From: Synchiropus splendidus
Taxonomy: Eukaryota > Chordata > Actinopteri > Syngnathiformes > Callionymidae
Reading direction: 5' to 3'
Assembly: GCF_027744825.2 (NCBI RefSeq)
Contig: NC_071336.1
Span: forward strand, 27,064,501-27,128,500
DNA: 64,000 nt
Shown in pieces: positions 1 to 12,660 of this stretch. Under the pieces are notes generated by a model. That model did no database searches, was not told the origin of the DNA, and saw only the letters and a list, made by a program, of their open reading frames with translations. The position numbers and the translations under genes are program-made. The stretch's first letter is position 1. The number at the start of each line of letters is the position of its first letter.

Positions 1-1646
1 TAAGGAGTATGTCTCCCTCCAGGTTCCAGACTTGTGTCTTGTGGTGTCACACCTTCATTTTAGCGTCTACACGCCTCAGGATTGGAGATGTGTTGTTTAA
101 ACACCCACTTAAATGTCATCATTCTAATCCACCTGTCCCTTTGCCCTTTAAATACTGACGTTTCAGTTGTGCTAGATCTACCTTCATAAAGTTGAAAAGA
201 AGAGTAATGAAGCCTCTCATGGCAGAGAGTGGCAGCAGCAGTGTGTCAGGAGGACGCGTTGCTCTCTGACAGAAAGCTGGATAACAGCGGGAGAGAGATG
301 AGCGGAAACACACTGAGAGGCAGCGACGTTCCTGACCTGCTTACTGTTATTACGCCGCTGACTTATCTTCCTTGCTCTGCCATGTAAATACATTCCAGTT
401 CTTGTTATCAAACGAGCGAAGCGACAAACCCCATCCAGGTTTGAGTTCTCGGCTTGTAAATGAGTCATTCTCATGGATGACAGCACGCATTAATATTCTG
501 TTTAGCAGGGAAGCAAGTGCGCATTAAATCTGCTATTTATCTGCTGGTAATCGTGGTCTGTGCCCAACTTCGGAAGAAATGTCATATCTGTTTGCTCTTA
601 ATTGCCTAAAGGTATTCAGAGAAAGAAGATGTTTTACATATTTTTATTGCGGCGCCATCCGCTATTCTTCCGGGCCATGTGCCGCTTATACCAAAAATGA
701 AATGCTTCTGAGCTTCTGACTTCTCTCCGGAAAGCTTTGTTATCCTTCAAAACCAACCGCATTGTTCAGACAGCGCTTATAGTCGTGCAAAAAGCTTTTG
801 CAGTCAAACTCAACACGACCCAGAGGCGGCATATTTTTTATTGAAGGTGCAGCACGCCGAAAATTAAAGAAACATGCTGTGAAAAGTCTTTTTCTGGTTC
901 AAAAATATACTTGTGTACTGAACAGGCAAGCGGGATGACATTAAAAAGCTTTTATCAGGGAACTGTTCTCAATTCTCACTGAGAAAAAAGTACTTTGAGA
1001 GAGACGTGATGGAGATGAGGCAGACTAGACCTTTGTAGCTTTGCACGGCTGAGTTCACTGAGGTTTTTTTTTTTTTATTTTTGTAACAGATTATTGGGAC
1101 TTAATATCTCAAAAGACCACCAGGAGCTACGACCATCTTACTGTGCCTTTTCTCTTAACCCTCACATCACTGGAATGTTCACCAGCTATTACATACAAGA
1201 TACAGTCGGAATACTTCTACTTACGATTGGTCGTGTCCAATAGTTTTGTAACCCAGAAAGTGGAAGATCTGCGTGTGAAATTCAGAGTTGTAGAGTTGCA
1301 AGGGTGAAAATTGCTAATAGGATCAAAGCAGAAACCTTGGGAGAACCAGTCTAATTAAATGTGGTCTGGAAGTCGACTGTATAAACTTTGCACTGCAACC
1401 AACACATTCTTACTTCTAAGGCGTATCATATCGCTAAGTTGACGTCCAAGGGTGACACAGAAGTCGGCCTGTTGATACATTAGCGTTTCAATGTCATCAA
1501 GTCTTTACCCATCCTGTGGCATTGCCTGAGTCAGTGGGCTGTACTTCACCTGAACGGTAGTTTGAGTAATATCAGTGTTCGAGCACCTTGAGTTTCTGAC
1601 GTGGAATACAATTTCATGTCACTTGCTGTATACAGTACCTCATGTA

Positions 1647-2245
1647 GGGCTGGGTATCGTTCTTTTGTGGCACTGACCAAAATATTTTGGTACTAGCGAG
1701 TATCAAGCATTCGAGCCATTCCACACGCTTGCAAGGATGGACACGTGGAGTTGCTCTTGAGCGAAACGGACCAGTGTGCGACTAATGCAAAGACTAAACT
1801 ATGGTCAGGAGTAGAAATTGCAAAAAGGATAACAGTATGACATCTGCAAAAAACATATTCCTCAATGTAAGTTTATTTTAAATCAATCAGCAAAGCAGGT
1901 ACCACAAGGAGATCAATAATAGTACAGGAACTTCAACCGGACCACAGTAGCTTATAGAGGACACATAGCAAATCCCATACTACGATGGATTCATGAACCT
2001 ATTGAGATAAATATTTCTAAAAGTTGCTTCAAGTTCTTTAATATCCACCACCTTCACTTGTAATTTTACTTCTCTATAAAGCTAAAGCAGTGTCAAGTTA
2101 CTTCACATATCTGAAGATTACATTCTACAAATATTTTCAATATATTCATATATACATTTATATCAAAAAATATGTCTTGTTCAGTAACCGGTATCAAAGT
2201 GAAGTATTTGTACTGGTATTGACAGTTTTGGATCGATACCCAGCC
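1647..2245. mobile_element. Inverted-repeat DNA transposon remnant, about 600 bp
   Basis: The left end reads GGCTGGGTATCGTTC (1649-1663) and the right end is the reverse complement of GGCTGGGTATCGATC (2231-2245), a 14 of 15 match in inverted orientation. Between them lies AT-rich, non-coding sequence. This is the structure of a non-autonomous DNA transposon. Ends starting ggctgggtatcg are common in teleost repeats, and I take it to be hAT-like. No clear target-site duplication was found. Confidence 0.65.
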
Positions 2246-3250
2246 ATAATCTTGTGACATGATGCTCACCCAATGCACTATGCATACCATCACCAGTAAC
2301 ATCACTAGTTACATACCTACGGTCCAGTGATGGTCCGCGCCTCTTCATCCTTGCCCCAACCATTCTTCAAGAAACATCTCAGAAACATTTGATTCAATTC
2401 TGTTCATCGACATGCTGCTGACTTCTGTGTCAACAAGGGCCAGAAAGGTTAGCCTCACAGCAACAGTTGGTTAAATAAACAAGTGTTCTCGCCTGAAGTT
2501 CCTCAAACTCCGAACATTCTGTAGACGGAGTTACACATTCAAATGCAGATTCACCTCATCGTGTGTTTGATGCGTCATCACAGCATAACAGACAGTGGAA
2601 CGCTCAGCGACTGACAGTCCAGCATGTGACATGCTTTACCGACGGTTGCTAAGTGGTGGTGAGACATGAAGCTGCCTCTCATTTAGAGGCTTTAGTGCTT
2701 CTCAGTCTGGGTCTTGCAGGGAAATTAAGAAGACAAGCAGCGGAGAGAGGGTGGGAGAATGATTTCCCCGAGCGCCTGTTTCAATAGTGTCTCCCTTCAC
2801 TCAGCTGACCCACTCGTTACGCCGAGCCACGGGGAAATCTGATTGGGCTCATTACCCTCTCCTCAGAACCGATACTGAGAAGGAGAAAGATTCTCATTGT
2901 GAATGAACACCGTCGGTATCAGAGTGTGTGTGGCCACCTGCCCAGACTCTCCCTATCTGACCCGTCTCCCCCCGCGAATTTGCACAGTGGAGACAAATGA
3001 GTGGCGTCTTCTCTGCCTGTGTCACGCCGCAGTGAGAGACGCACGTAGTGAGCTGAGACTCGATTGGTGGGCATTGTCGCGTTTCTTCACGCTGCCGGTG
3101 TATGTGAAGGGAGGTGGAGAAGAGATACCGTGAAGGGCGCGTGAGGTTGCCGAGTCCACATCAGTGGGATTTTCTTCTCTTTGAAGTGAGCTTTTAGGAA
3201 AAGATTCTACTATTCTTTCTTCAAAGTCACCTGATTTCCAAATGAATACA

Positions 3251-3343
<93 letters not shown>

Positions 3344-3350
3344 GTATTTA
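3251..3350. repeat. TATC microsatellite followed by TA run
   Basis: About ten TATC units (3253-3294) run into about 45 bases of TA repeat. It lies within intron 1. Confidence 0.97.
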
Positions 3351-4071
3351 GCATGTAGCCATATAAATGTGAACCATTAAAGTTGATGCTGAGAATTGAA
3401 TTCACAGTGAAAAGTACCAGTATAAATTTGCTTTTCAAATAAAGCCTGAAAACATCTGCTCACTTTCTCGGCCACAAACAACTAATTTGTGCTAATGATT
3501 GTTGCGTAACAATTGTGAGGCTGCTAGCTAAGTAGCGGCTGCCATGGCGTAGGAGAACGAAGCAGATGGGTTCTTGGTTTTACTGGTGGAGGCAGAGTCC
3601 TTTGTGTTTTATTTTTGTCTTAATGTCAGCAAACAATTCCGGAGATAGAGACGAGGAAGGCAACCACTAAGGGTTGTGGATGTGGTAAATGAGGACACAA
3701 AGAGGATCGGTGGGGAGCATGATGGAGCTGTTCAATGCATGCGTGTTGTTTAGGATGTGGTTTCTTTCAATCTGACATCCTCGACTGGACAGGTCTGCGG
3801 AACATCAATTTGTGGAGTAAATGCTCAAGTCAAACAACAGACAGTTGTCCAAAGAGGTCAGATTAAATACAGTGACTGATGATGGTCAATTTCTGTGCAT
3901 GTGGAAAGATAACTGTCTGTCTGTCTGACTGTTGGATGGATTGATGGATTTCCCATCAAGTCCATATAAAAATTAACCTCCACTCTACCGCTCTGTACTT
4001 GTATAAAAAAACAAAACAAAAAAAAAAACACTTGCCTCGAGCGCACTTCCGAACCGAAAGCAATTCTGTGT

Positions 4072-4134
4072 GAGGATGCACCAAACATTCGGTGACCGAA
4101 TATATTTGGCCGAATAGTGAAAATAAAATCTAAA

Positions 4135-4136
<2 letters not shown>
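4072..4136. mobile_element. Fragment of accgaatat-type repeat, cut by TA run
   Basis: The segment aggatgcaccaaacattcgg, then tgaccgaatatatttggccg, resembles the terminal motif of a fish hAT-like family (gcaccgaatattcggt type). It stops at the TA microsatellite and no matching right end was found. Confidence 0.4.

Positions 4137-4226
<90 letters not shown>
4137..4226. repeat. TA microsatellite, 90 bp
   Basis: This is an uninterrupted TA run. It creates spurious frames of alternating Ile and Tyr on the minus strand. Confidence 0.98.
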
Positions 4227-4229
<3 letters not shown>

Positions 4230-5530
4230 GACTGTAGTCTGGTGTGAGACCTCTGCTGTACTGGTCGGTGAGCATAGAAAACCTCGTACACAATATGTAC
4301 TTTTCAACACTAGCTCAAATAGGAACACTCAAAAGGCACTTTTACTGTACTTTCCAGTTTCCAGTTGTTTTAGTGACATTTTACTTCTTGTACCACCTGA
4401 GCTTCTGATCGGCTCCAGCTTTTTAACATGCAAAACTGCAGCTAACTTACTTGTTAATGTAGCAAGTTTCTTTATACAAATACGAACCGCTCAACTTCTG
4501 TTGATAACAGCTGTGAGTGCTGCTCCGAAGGCTCATGAATATCACAACATTCTGTACCATTTGAAGGACGCCCACTGAGCGCCACCTTTAAATATGACAT
4601 CAGCTCACCCCATGGATGTCCAGAACCCTGCACCTGGACCAGAATGTTTCCCTCTCATGCCTTTCCACTTATATCAGTACCCGCTGTAAGTATTTTGACC
4701 TTTCGGACTTCACCTTTTTTTATTTTTAATCGTAAAAGCTTGTTTTCTATTACTGATATCGTAATTGCAGCTAATGCGTGACTCTGTGCTGCATGCTAAT
4801 TCCCAAGGTTGAACATATGCCGGTGCTTGTGCGTTTAAATCAATCTCGCTGCATAAAAACCCCCGACACTCTCTCGATGAAAACCCGCACAGCTGACTCA
4901 TGAGTGAGGCCAGCGCGCACTTGTGTCTGCACTTACTGAACCCATCAAAAGACGATCAGAGGGTGCATTTGGCGGATGACCTCAAATCCGCAGCGGCCAA
5001 CGGTTGATTCAGCACCAGCTACTGAAAACATGATATTTTCTGCTCAATTGCTTCTTTCAAGAAATGTTTCCGCTGAGCCACGGCCAACTGAAAGAGAGAA
5101 TACCTGATTTTTTTTTTTTTTTTAGCCACAGGCTCCAGACTTCTGAACCATCATGATAATGAAAAGACCCCTGATGCATGAAAGAATCCGTACATTCCGC
5201 AGCCGTGACCTGTGAGGTCCGAATGGAGGCTTTCATGATGCGACTGACTGGGGTTCTATGGTGTAAATACATGTGTGATAAAAACAATAAAACAATCAGT
5301 CACAAGTTTCATAGAAATAAAGGTACACACTGAACATCTTGATAACAGCCAGGGGAAGCTGTTTTTCTGCATCTTTTTTTTTTGTCAATTATATGTTCTT
5401 GTTTGCACAAACCAACCTGGCTATCCAACTGTCACAACAGTTTACAGCAGAGTGTTCTATGGTGAGAGTGAATCGTCTCCCCAAATAGAGGAGTTGAAGC
5501 GTGACAGATCACCAGTGATCGTCGGAAATA

Positions 5531-5948
5531 GAGAGGCACAGATCCGACTTTTGTGGTCCCGATACCGATACCTGGCCTTTTGGCATCGCCCGATACCAGT
5601 CTGGTACCATTGTTAAAGCACTGAAAAACGATTTCATGTGACAATATGCCGTGGTGTTTCCTAAGATGCTTTATTAGCTTTATTATTGCTTTATTATTTG
5701 TTGGTGGTGTTGAACCTTGTGAGGTCACTCCCTTGTTGTCAGTACAAAGGGGGTGAAATGTTTCTACACAGCTGAGCATCTGCAATGTTATTATTCTGAC
5801 AGGGCCATGTGTGACGTCAATACTAAACCTAGATTTCAAATGCTAACATTGGCTACCAGGACGGATCGGGCCGTTTTCACCAATGGCCGATCCAACTTGA
5901 AGAGGCTGGGTCTGGTCGATACCCGATACCAGGATCAGATCCCTACTC
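5531..5948. mobile_element. hAT-like non-autonomous element remnant
   Basis: The left end is gaggcacagatccgac followed by cccgataccgatacc. The right end is tcgatacccgataccagg followed by atcagatccctact. The halves are imperfect inverted repeats of the gatccgac/cgatacc type that is abundant in teleost hAT-like elements. The interior has no transposase. I assigned this by end motif only. Confidence 0.6.
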
Positions 5949-6390
5949 TGGAGCATCTGTATTTTAGATAACAGTAGCTGCTCATTTGTTTCTTATATAG
6001 ATATAAGACATCAAAAAATGATTAACACACGCATCTGCAACAATGTGTTCAGAGGCGGAAAGAGACACAGACTGAGTGGTGTTGCAACGCTGTGCAACAC
6101 CACTTTCTTATATCAGAACATGAGTCAGAAAGTGATTTAGCGGAGGGGTTCTTTTTCTTCAAGAGCCAGTTATAAGGTATAAGAAGTGAGAAGTACCACC
6201 CCTGGACACACCTGGATATTGCACTTATTGGGGGAAAAATCAGTTCTGACTGCCAGATATTGAAAGTATTTTGATAAAAAGGACAAAAACACTCCAAACA
6301 TGAAAAGCATACATCAAAGGGTAATTAAAATCTAAAATTTCAAAATAGTGTTTAACCCTGTTCACAACACTTTACTTTTTTGTTCTTCTA

Positions 6391-6790
6391 ATCACCATAA
6401 TTTTCAGACTATAAGCCGCTACTTTTTTCTCATGGTGTGAACCTTGCGGCTTTTCAACAATGCTGCTAAAATATGGAATTTTACAAGCTAAAGAGCCTCA
6501 TGCTGCCCAACTATTGGGTCTTGTCACTTCAAACCGATGAAATCACAGGCCTTTTATTTACCTTTGAACTTCAGACACGTGGGCGAAAACAGCACATTTT
6601 GAGCGCTTTAATGTATAATAATAATAAATAATAAAAGATTTGAGGGATTCATGATCAAAGTTCAGAACATTGCTGTGCTTGTTTCATGAGTCAGTCCCAT
6701 TTTCTATGCCTTTCTACGGCCTAGACAGCACCACTTCACCCGCGGCTTATAGACCGCTGCGGCTCATGTATGAACAATATCTATTGTCCT
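6391..6790. mobile_element. Possible transposon remnant with ataagccgc motif
   Basis: attttcagactataagccgc at about 6402-6421 and cgcggcttatagaccgctgc near 6740 form a roughly inverted pair. Similar ends (attttcggactataagtcgc) occur widely in fish genomes. The interior has no coding capacity. The boundaries are approximate. Confidence 0.4.
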
Positions 6791-8406
6791 TCATAAAGTT
6801 ACTGGGTGTGACTAATATTCATGTGCACTATGTAGGATGGAATTCACAGTGCTATTTACGGCACTGATATCAGACTTATTACCGTGCGTGTCAACCTGTA
6901 TGTGTCAAAAACATGAGCTGTTATTCTAATCGTGAAAGAGTTAGACATGGAGCCCTAGCTTTGTTTGTCACATAAAAATCATAACTGATCAACCATTTAA
7001 AATACTTTATTTTATATAGCACTATTAGCATGGCCAGTTTAAATGTTCTTTACTGAAATGTCAAGCTTTATATAATCACTTGTATAAGTCATTTTAAATC
7101 ACAGTATGTTTTTGTTTCTGTGAAAATGCCTGTTCTTTTTGTTTACTTGGTGATACTTCCGAATAAAGGTTACAATGAAAAGCGTGGCGTATGAGTTTTG
7201 CAACACTACCCGCCTCTTGCGCTTGCGTTGTTGTACGCCTGTGATAACTGATTCGAGAGCACCTACCGCCACAGCGGCTTAAACCATATCTGAGTGCCCA
7301 GTGGGCCTCTTGACTTGGCAGACGCTGCCGAGTGGGTGGCGTGGATCTTCAGCCAAACAGGATTATCAAATAAATATACATGTTCTGCGTTCCAGTGAGA
7401 GTGTTAAAGCCCCTGAGTGTTCAGTGCAGGCTTCACTGTGTTCGCCAATTTCACGCCGATGTTCGGCCCGTCACCCTAGGAGGAACTCGACGGGCACCAA
7501 TATTCACCTTGTTGCGCCTGACTGGCTATTAAGCACATCTGATTCCCCTCTTTTGTAAGTATTAAGCACTGGCCATGTTCTCACTGTAAATAGGACCTCG
7601 GGGGGCCTAAAAACAATATGGACTGATTTGAAAATGGTCTGGATAATGGCCCTGCTGGCAGAGGGAGTCATTCCGGGCTAAATTGCTGCTTGTGTTGGGC
7701 TTGGGTCTATAATTAGGTCAGAATGCAAATGTTGGTATTGTGATGTGGGTCCAGGAGGACGTGCGGCGCTGCAGCCTCAGTGCTCAGAGTGTATCCGTGT
7801 GTGTCAGAGTGACTCATGGAGCCCCTCTAGCGCTGGAGAGCTGAGAGCGCCGCGGGGCTGAGCTTGTTCACAACCTTATCAAAACACCTTTATTGCTCCG
7901 TAATGTGGCCACCAATTTATGCAGACTCCTGACCGAGTCTTCCTCACAGAGATGGCCTGCTTTGCTTTATCCGCTCTGTCAGCTTCCTTTCCTTACCTGA
8001 ACCGTTCCCTTTTATCGATCATTAGCTGATGTTCGGAACAAAGAGGGGGTGTAATTAAGGAGCCTGACGGGTCTGTCAATTCAGCTCAGTGCTGCATGAA
8101 GAGCACCGGACCAAGCAATGGGCCTAATAGGGCTTCATACAGTAAACAACACGCACACCTGGACAGCAGCTCACTCGGGACACACTGTCAGCCAGTGAGC
8201 TAAACAGAAATCACCAATAGTTTTCACCGGCATCCTTGTGTGTACGCGGACTTGTGTGCTCCGTTCGCCCGCCCCGCGACGTCCATTCATGTCTTTCCGT
8301 CCTCATGTTTGGGCAGGCACCGATCAGCAGCCGTGATCGATAAAAGCATCAAAACACCTCCAGCTCTGCCCTTTTGTTGACTCCGTGTGTCTCTTGTCTC
8401 TTGCAG

Positions 8407-8493
8407 AGAAAGTCAGTATGCTGTCGGCATTGATCGCTCCCTTCAAGTACATCAGCCCCGGGAGCAGCAGCACAGAGGACGAGGACAGTTTAA
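8407..8493 (+). CDS. ADARB2: ADARB2 coding exon 2 (N-terminal linker)
   Basis: This 87-base exon encodes residues 1-30 of the visible protein, including KVSMLSALIAPFKYISPG and an acidic STEDEDSLS stretch. The segment matches the conserved N-terminal region of vertebrate ADARB2, between the arginine-rich R domain and the dsRNA-binding domains; ADARB1 lacks this close match. The acceptor is a pyrimidine-rich tract ending ttgcag at 8401-8406. The donor is gtaag, starting at 8494. The first two bases complete a codon begun in exon 1, so the exon is internal and the R-domain exon lies upstream of the window. The last base joins exon 3 to give Ser. An in-frame ATG at 8418 could start a shorter isoform, but nothing here shows that it is used. 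Confidence 0.9.
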
Positions 8494-10618
8494 GTAAGAC
8501 ACAGCTTCTGATCCGTCTCTCTAACATGGTATTGATCACAGTCGTGATTTCTCACAGCTGTCGCACATTTTTGATTCCCAATAACGCTGTTTGATTTTGT
8601 TTTTTTAGATGAAGTTTTTGCCTTGGACTTACAGACATCATTACAATAGTAGTGTTGGTCATATCAAATCACGATACGATCCTGAAAGATTACTTATATT
8701 GATGGAAAAAAACAGCCAATCAGGAAGCTATACAAAACAATTGAAGCAGTGGGGAAAGTTTTGCATTGACTGAATTGGAGACGATAAAAACACTAGTATT
8801 TAATCATGATAAGTAAACCTTGAATCTGCCACCATCCTCACACGGTCTGTCAATTCGTATTGTCTATGCACAATTTGAATTCCATGAGCAACAAACGTCA
8901 GTGTAAATATTTCTTTTGGGATTTTTTTCTATTTAAAAAATGCCGAAAACCGTCACATTCATCTCCAGCTCCATGTTGCATCTTGTGTTATCCGTTTGTT
9001 TTGATGTTTCCACTTTGTTTTAATATGTTTGATCACGTGAGATTTCATCTCAGCAATTCATTTTTCTGAGGCAAGGTCTTAGTGAGGCTGGGCACCAGAC
9101 TGCATAAAGGAGGGGTCTTGTGGTTTTCGACACATCTCATTGGCCGTTTTTTTCCATCTTCAGCATATAACTAAAGTCACAGATATAACGAACTTTGATG
9201 TAAAGTAGTTTTGTATTTCCATTCAAATGTCAGTTGCTGGTAAAGCCACTGTCAACAGGAGCCACTTGAACAGCCTACTGTTAAGTACAAAATCAAGAAG
9301 TTGGTAAGTGGTACTTCGTACCTACCTACCATACCTACTTACTTATATAGTGTCTTCCATTGGTGGGCTGTAGAAGTACATCGTGAGGGCCACAAATGGC
9401 CCACTGGCCTCAAATTTGACACTCGTAGCATTAGCCAATCAGAGCCCAGATTTTTGGAGGTTCATCAAAATGGGTTCTCCCCAGGATTTAGCCTCAGCAT
9501 AGAAGGTGTGTGAGCTGAGGGTCTGGGGTTGAGGAGAACAACAAAGTGCATTTCCAATGGTCTTCCTTAGTGGTCTACCTTAAAAGGTGACCGTTGACAG
9601 ATGGTGATGGAGCACTCACATTCCGAGTCACATTTCACTACATACTGACAACAACAGTGTCAGTGGGGTGATTTCACACAGGGGTGACCATCTCAGTGTA
9701 GGGGGTCATATTCCAGCATAGGGGCAAAACCACTAGGGAGAACGATGATCAAGAAGAATCGAGAGGCTGATCGCGGCTTTTAAGGGCGACAATTTTGCCA
9801 CTCTGATCCGCCATGTTGACCACTAACTTTAGACCCGCCCCCCAGCTGACTGACCTACTTATTTAAACTTAAGGGAAGTAGGGAAGTCGCTTTGGTTGCT
9901 GGGAACCAGTGACGACTCTAATGCCAGCAGGAGTGAACGGGAAGCGTTAGGACAGTTGTGAGCGCTGCCATGACGTATGGTTTGGAATTTAATTGTAATT
10001 GTAGTTTCTTAAGTTAAATATTTAAAGTCTTGCTTCTTGCTTCTAGCCCACGATGATGTAAGCATCTTTACCAACCACTCACTTTTTTGTTTATTCGTAG
10101 TGTGACATTCTTCTACACCACCTCTCCATTTCTAGATGTGAAGTCATACAGGGATAGAAGTATGGAAACGTCTTGCTCATCTTTTCTCACTGCGTGTGCG
10201 TCTCGTCCAATCGGCCCCCGCGTTCTAAATAGGATTGATGTTCTGCATTTGCCACAGGCAACGATGGTTTCTCACTTCATGACACAGATTCCAAACCAAT
10301 TTGGAAGCAGATTACAGAATGATTTGGCAGATATTGTCCCCATTTAGAGGGGATTTGTATTTGTGTTCAAAAAAAGAAAAAAACACTTAAATGTGATGGA
10401 GCCCTGTGGTATGAAGTGGTCTCGGCGAAAAGAGATGATTTGATCATTATTATTTCATTGTGTATCAAGTGGTTCAATCGGGATATAGAGACTATCTTGA
10501 TTCATTTTGTTCTGCCGAGATAAACGGGATGTCTCTGGGTAATGGCTACTTCTGCCGCTGTGGGAGTCCAGGCTTTTCAGATATGATAATATGATATTTT
10601 TTTCTGTTGCTATTTCAG
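8494..10618 (+). other. ADARB2: ADARB2 intron 2
   Basis: This 2.1 kb intron separates the linker exon from the dsRNA-binding-domain exon. It starts gtaaga and ends tatttcag. It contains a short remnant of a dispersed repeat at 9384-9425 (ggcc...tttgacac type) and otherwise unremarkable AT-rich sequence. No further gene or RNA was seen. Confidence 0.85.
9384..9425. repeat. tttgaca-ended dispersed repeat piece
   Basis: gagggccacaaatggcccac then tggcctcaaatttgacactc belongs to the same group as 48291-48362. It is short and diverged. Confidence 0.45.
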
Positions 10619-11571
10619 GTACCAGTAGCGCAGAGGTGAAAGAAAATCGTAACATTGGTAATCTGGAGGAGCGGTGCATCGGACCTGTTGACTGCCAGTC
10701 ATTATTCTGCTCTGACTCGACAAGGAGCGGGAGTTCTGGTCTGAAAAGGAAACGGCCGCTCGAGGAAGACAACAACGGCCATCTTTGCCAACTGCGCCTC
10801 ATCTATAAGAAGCTATCTTGGTCCGAAGCACCCAAAAACGCTTTGGTGCAGCTGAATGAGCTGCGGCCGGGCCTGCAGTACCGTATGGTGTCACAGACAG
10901 GTCCAGTCCATGCTCCTGTTTTTTCCATTGCAGTAGAGGTTAATGGGCTCACCTTCGAGGGCACAGGTCCCACGAAAAAGAAAGCCAAGATGAGGGCGGC
11001 GGAGCTCGCTCTTAAGTCCTTCATCCAGTTCCCAAATGCTCCTCAGGCTCATGTCGCCATGGGAAACATAGCAAACCCATCGGCCGACTTCACCTCCGAT
11101 CAGGCCGACTTTCCCGACACACTCTTCAAGGAGTTTGAAGCCTCGCCGTGCTCTGATGGCCTAACTCTCTGCGACTCAGCAGCAGAGAGCGAACTGTTAT
11201 CCAGCGAGCTTCTCAGACACGGACGCTTACTTCGCCATACACTAGACCTGATGGTGCAGGCTCAGCACAGACTGGGTGGGATTGTTCCAGAGCCTGAAGC
11301 GGCGAAGAGCCCGGTCGCTTTGCTCAACGAGCTCCGCCCTGGCCTTCGCTACGCTTGCCTCTCCGAGCGGATCGAAGGCCGGCGACTGAGGAGTTTTGTA
11401 ATGTCGGTGAGAGTGGATGGTCGGGTGTTCGAGGGCTGCGGTCGCAGCAAGAAGTTGGCAAAGACTCAGGCGGCCCAATGTGCTCTTCAAGCCCTCTTCA
11501 ACATCTCGACGGCCCCTGATGGGAGGACGGGTCTCAGAACCAGCAGGAAGAGTTGTCCTCATTTACCCCAG
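10619..11571 (+). CDS. ADARB2: ADARB2 coding exon 3: both dsRNA-binding domains
   Basis: This 953-base exon encodes residues 30-347. It opens with a linker ([15 protein letters not shown]) and a basic KRKRP cluster near 10744, a likely nuclear-localisation signal. dsRNA-binding domain 1 covers residues 101-164 (10831-11022), from [17 protein letters not shown] to the RNA-contacting [16 protein letters not shown] helix. [15 protein letters not shown] segment typical of ADARB2 follows, then a variable linker. Domain 2 covers residues 261-323 (11311-11499), ending in [16 protein letters not shown]. The acceptor is tatttcag (10611-10618) and the donor gtgaga starts at 11572, phase 0. One large exon holding both domains matches ADARB1 and ADARB2 gene structure. 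The linker and KRKRPLEED wording favour ADARB2. The exon is GC-rich compared with the flanking introns. Confidence 0.97.
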
Positions 11572-12607
11572 GTGAGAGACCATACATCTTATTCCTCTAC
11601 AGCAACTTCTTTTTCCAGATGTCAGTTCACTTCCTACAGTGGCCTGTAATGACCACACCAGCAGGCGTGCAGGGTCCAGCTAGCACGTAATTAAGTAGCC
11701 TCAGAGATCGGATATCTGGGAGGGGAAAGTTGCAGGGAGGTAACTGGCAGTAACGCCTTCAAACTACCTGAACAATGGCATTGAAACTTTCACTTGGGTG
11801 TATTTTTTTCACTGCTGTGATGCTGAACACCTCCTGCATCTGGTCACTGATGTTTTGAATCCCTTAAGAGCCACTTTTGAATACAGTCTGCCACAGTGTC
11901 CATGACCAGCTATACGTGTTTACTGTAGTTGAAATGAAATGGTGTTCATAGTTAATGAACAAGTACAAGTCATGAAACACAATTAGGTCTGTTTCAGCAC
12001 AATTACTGGGAAATGAAGCTTTTTTGTGATGATTGAATTGTAAGTTTCATCCCTAAATTAGTTTTCCTTTGCATTAATATGTATTTGTGGAGTTGTAATA
12101 GGTAGAGATGGGTTTCCTCATGTGTAGCATCACAGGGACGGCAAACATTCATTTCATCTGTTGCCCAAAGGAGAGAGAAAAGCTAAGCGCAAATTGTCAA
12201 ACAATCCACCAAACGCAATCCCGTTCTCATTTACCCAAAATATGTAACAAGCAATCAAAGCTGGCAAACTAGTTTGGGAGGAAGTTGAGCAAATTGGAGA
12301 GCCTCAAGACACTGCAGCGAGCGCTGTCTTTTGTTGTCAGCTTTGTTTCTTCTCTGAATTTCAGTGTCAAAACTGGAACTGAAAATGTTGCAACATTTGA
12401 AAAAAATGTCGGGTCAAGATAGTCTTGGAATTTGATTTGTTTTAGTGATTTAATTGTATCCTGTGTTTTGCAATGTTCTGAATGGAGCTGAAACCTTCCA
12501 GATGAACCTCCAGAAAGTCGCCAACAGTGTCTCTTCGCTATAGTATAGTATTTAGAAAAATTCATCTTAACACATTTGGAATGAGTCAAGTTATACTAAC
12601 ATTCTAT

Positions 12608-12608
<1 letters not shown>

Positions 12609-12658
<50 letters not shown>
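12609..12658. repeat. TA microsatellite, 50 bp
   Basis: An uninterrupted AT dinucleotide run in intron 3. Confidence 0.98.

Positions 12659-12660
<2 letters not shown>

Larger units (their letters stand above)
1..8406 (+). other. ADARB2: ADARB2 intron 1, 3' part
   Basis: No exon was recognised here. The open frames are short and show no known motif or sensible splice sites. The stretch holds an inverted-repeat element (1647-2245), TATC and TA microsatellites (3251-3350 and 4137-4226), a hAT-like remnant (5531-5948), another old transposon-like segment near 6391-6790, and CpG-richer unique sequence near 7740-7870. Exon 1 with the R domain must be further upstream, as exon 2 begins mid-codon. 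In mammals intron 1 of this gene is very long, which agrees. Confidence 0.8.

Noticed and set aside
3858..4328. Minus-strand frames of 156 and 102 codons with Ile-Tyr runs
   Set aside because: They are read-through of the 90-base TA microsatellite with no coding signal on either side.
10455..11562. Minus-strand frames opposite exon 3 (115, 73 and 106 codons)
   Set aside because: They are antisense shadows of the GC-rich coding exon.
10591..11649. A 352-codon frame as a whole gene
   Set aside because: Its first nine codons and the part after 11571 are intronic. Only 10619-11571 is exon, with clear splice sites.
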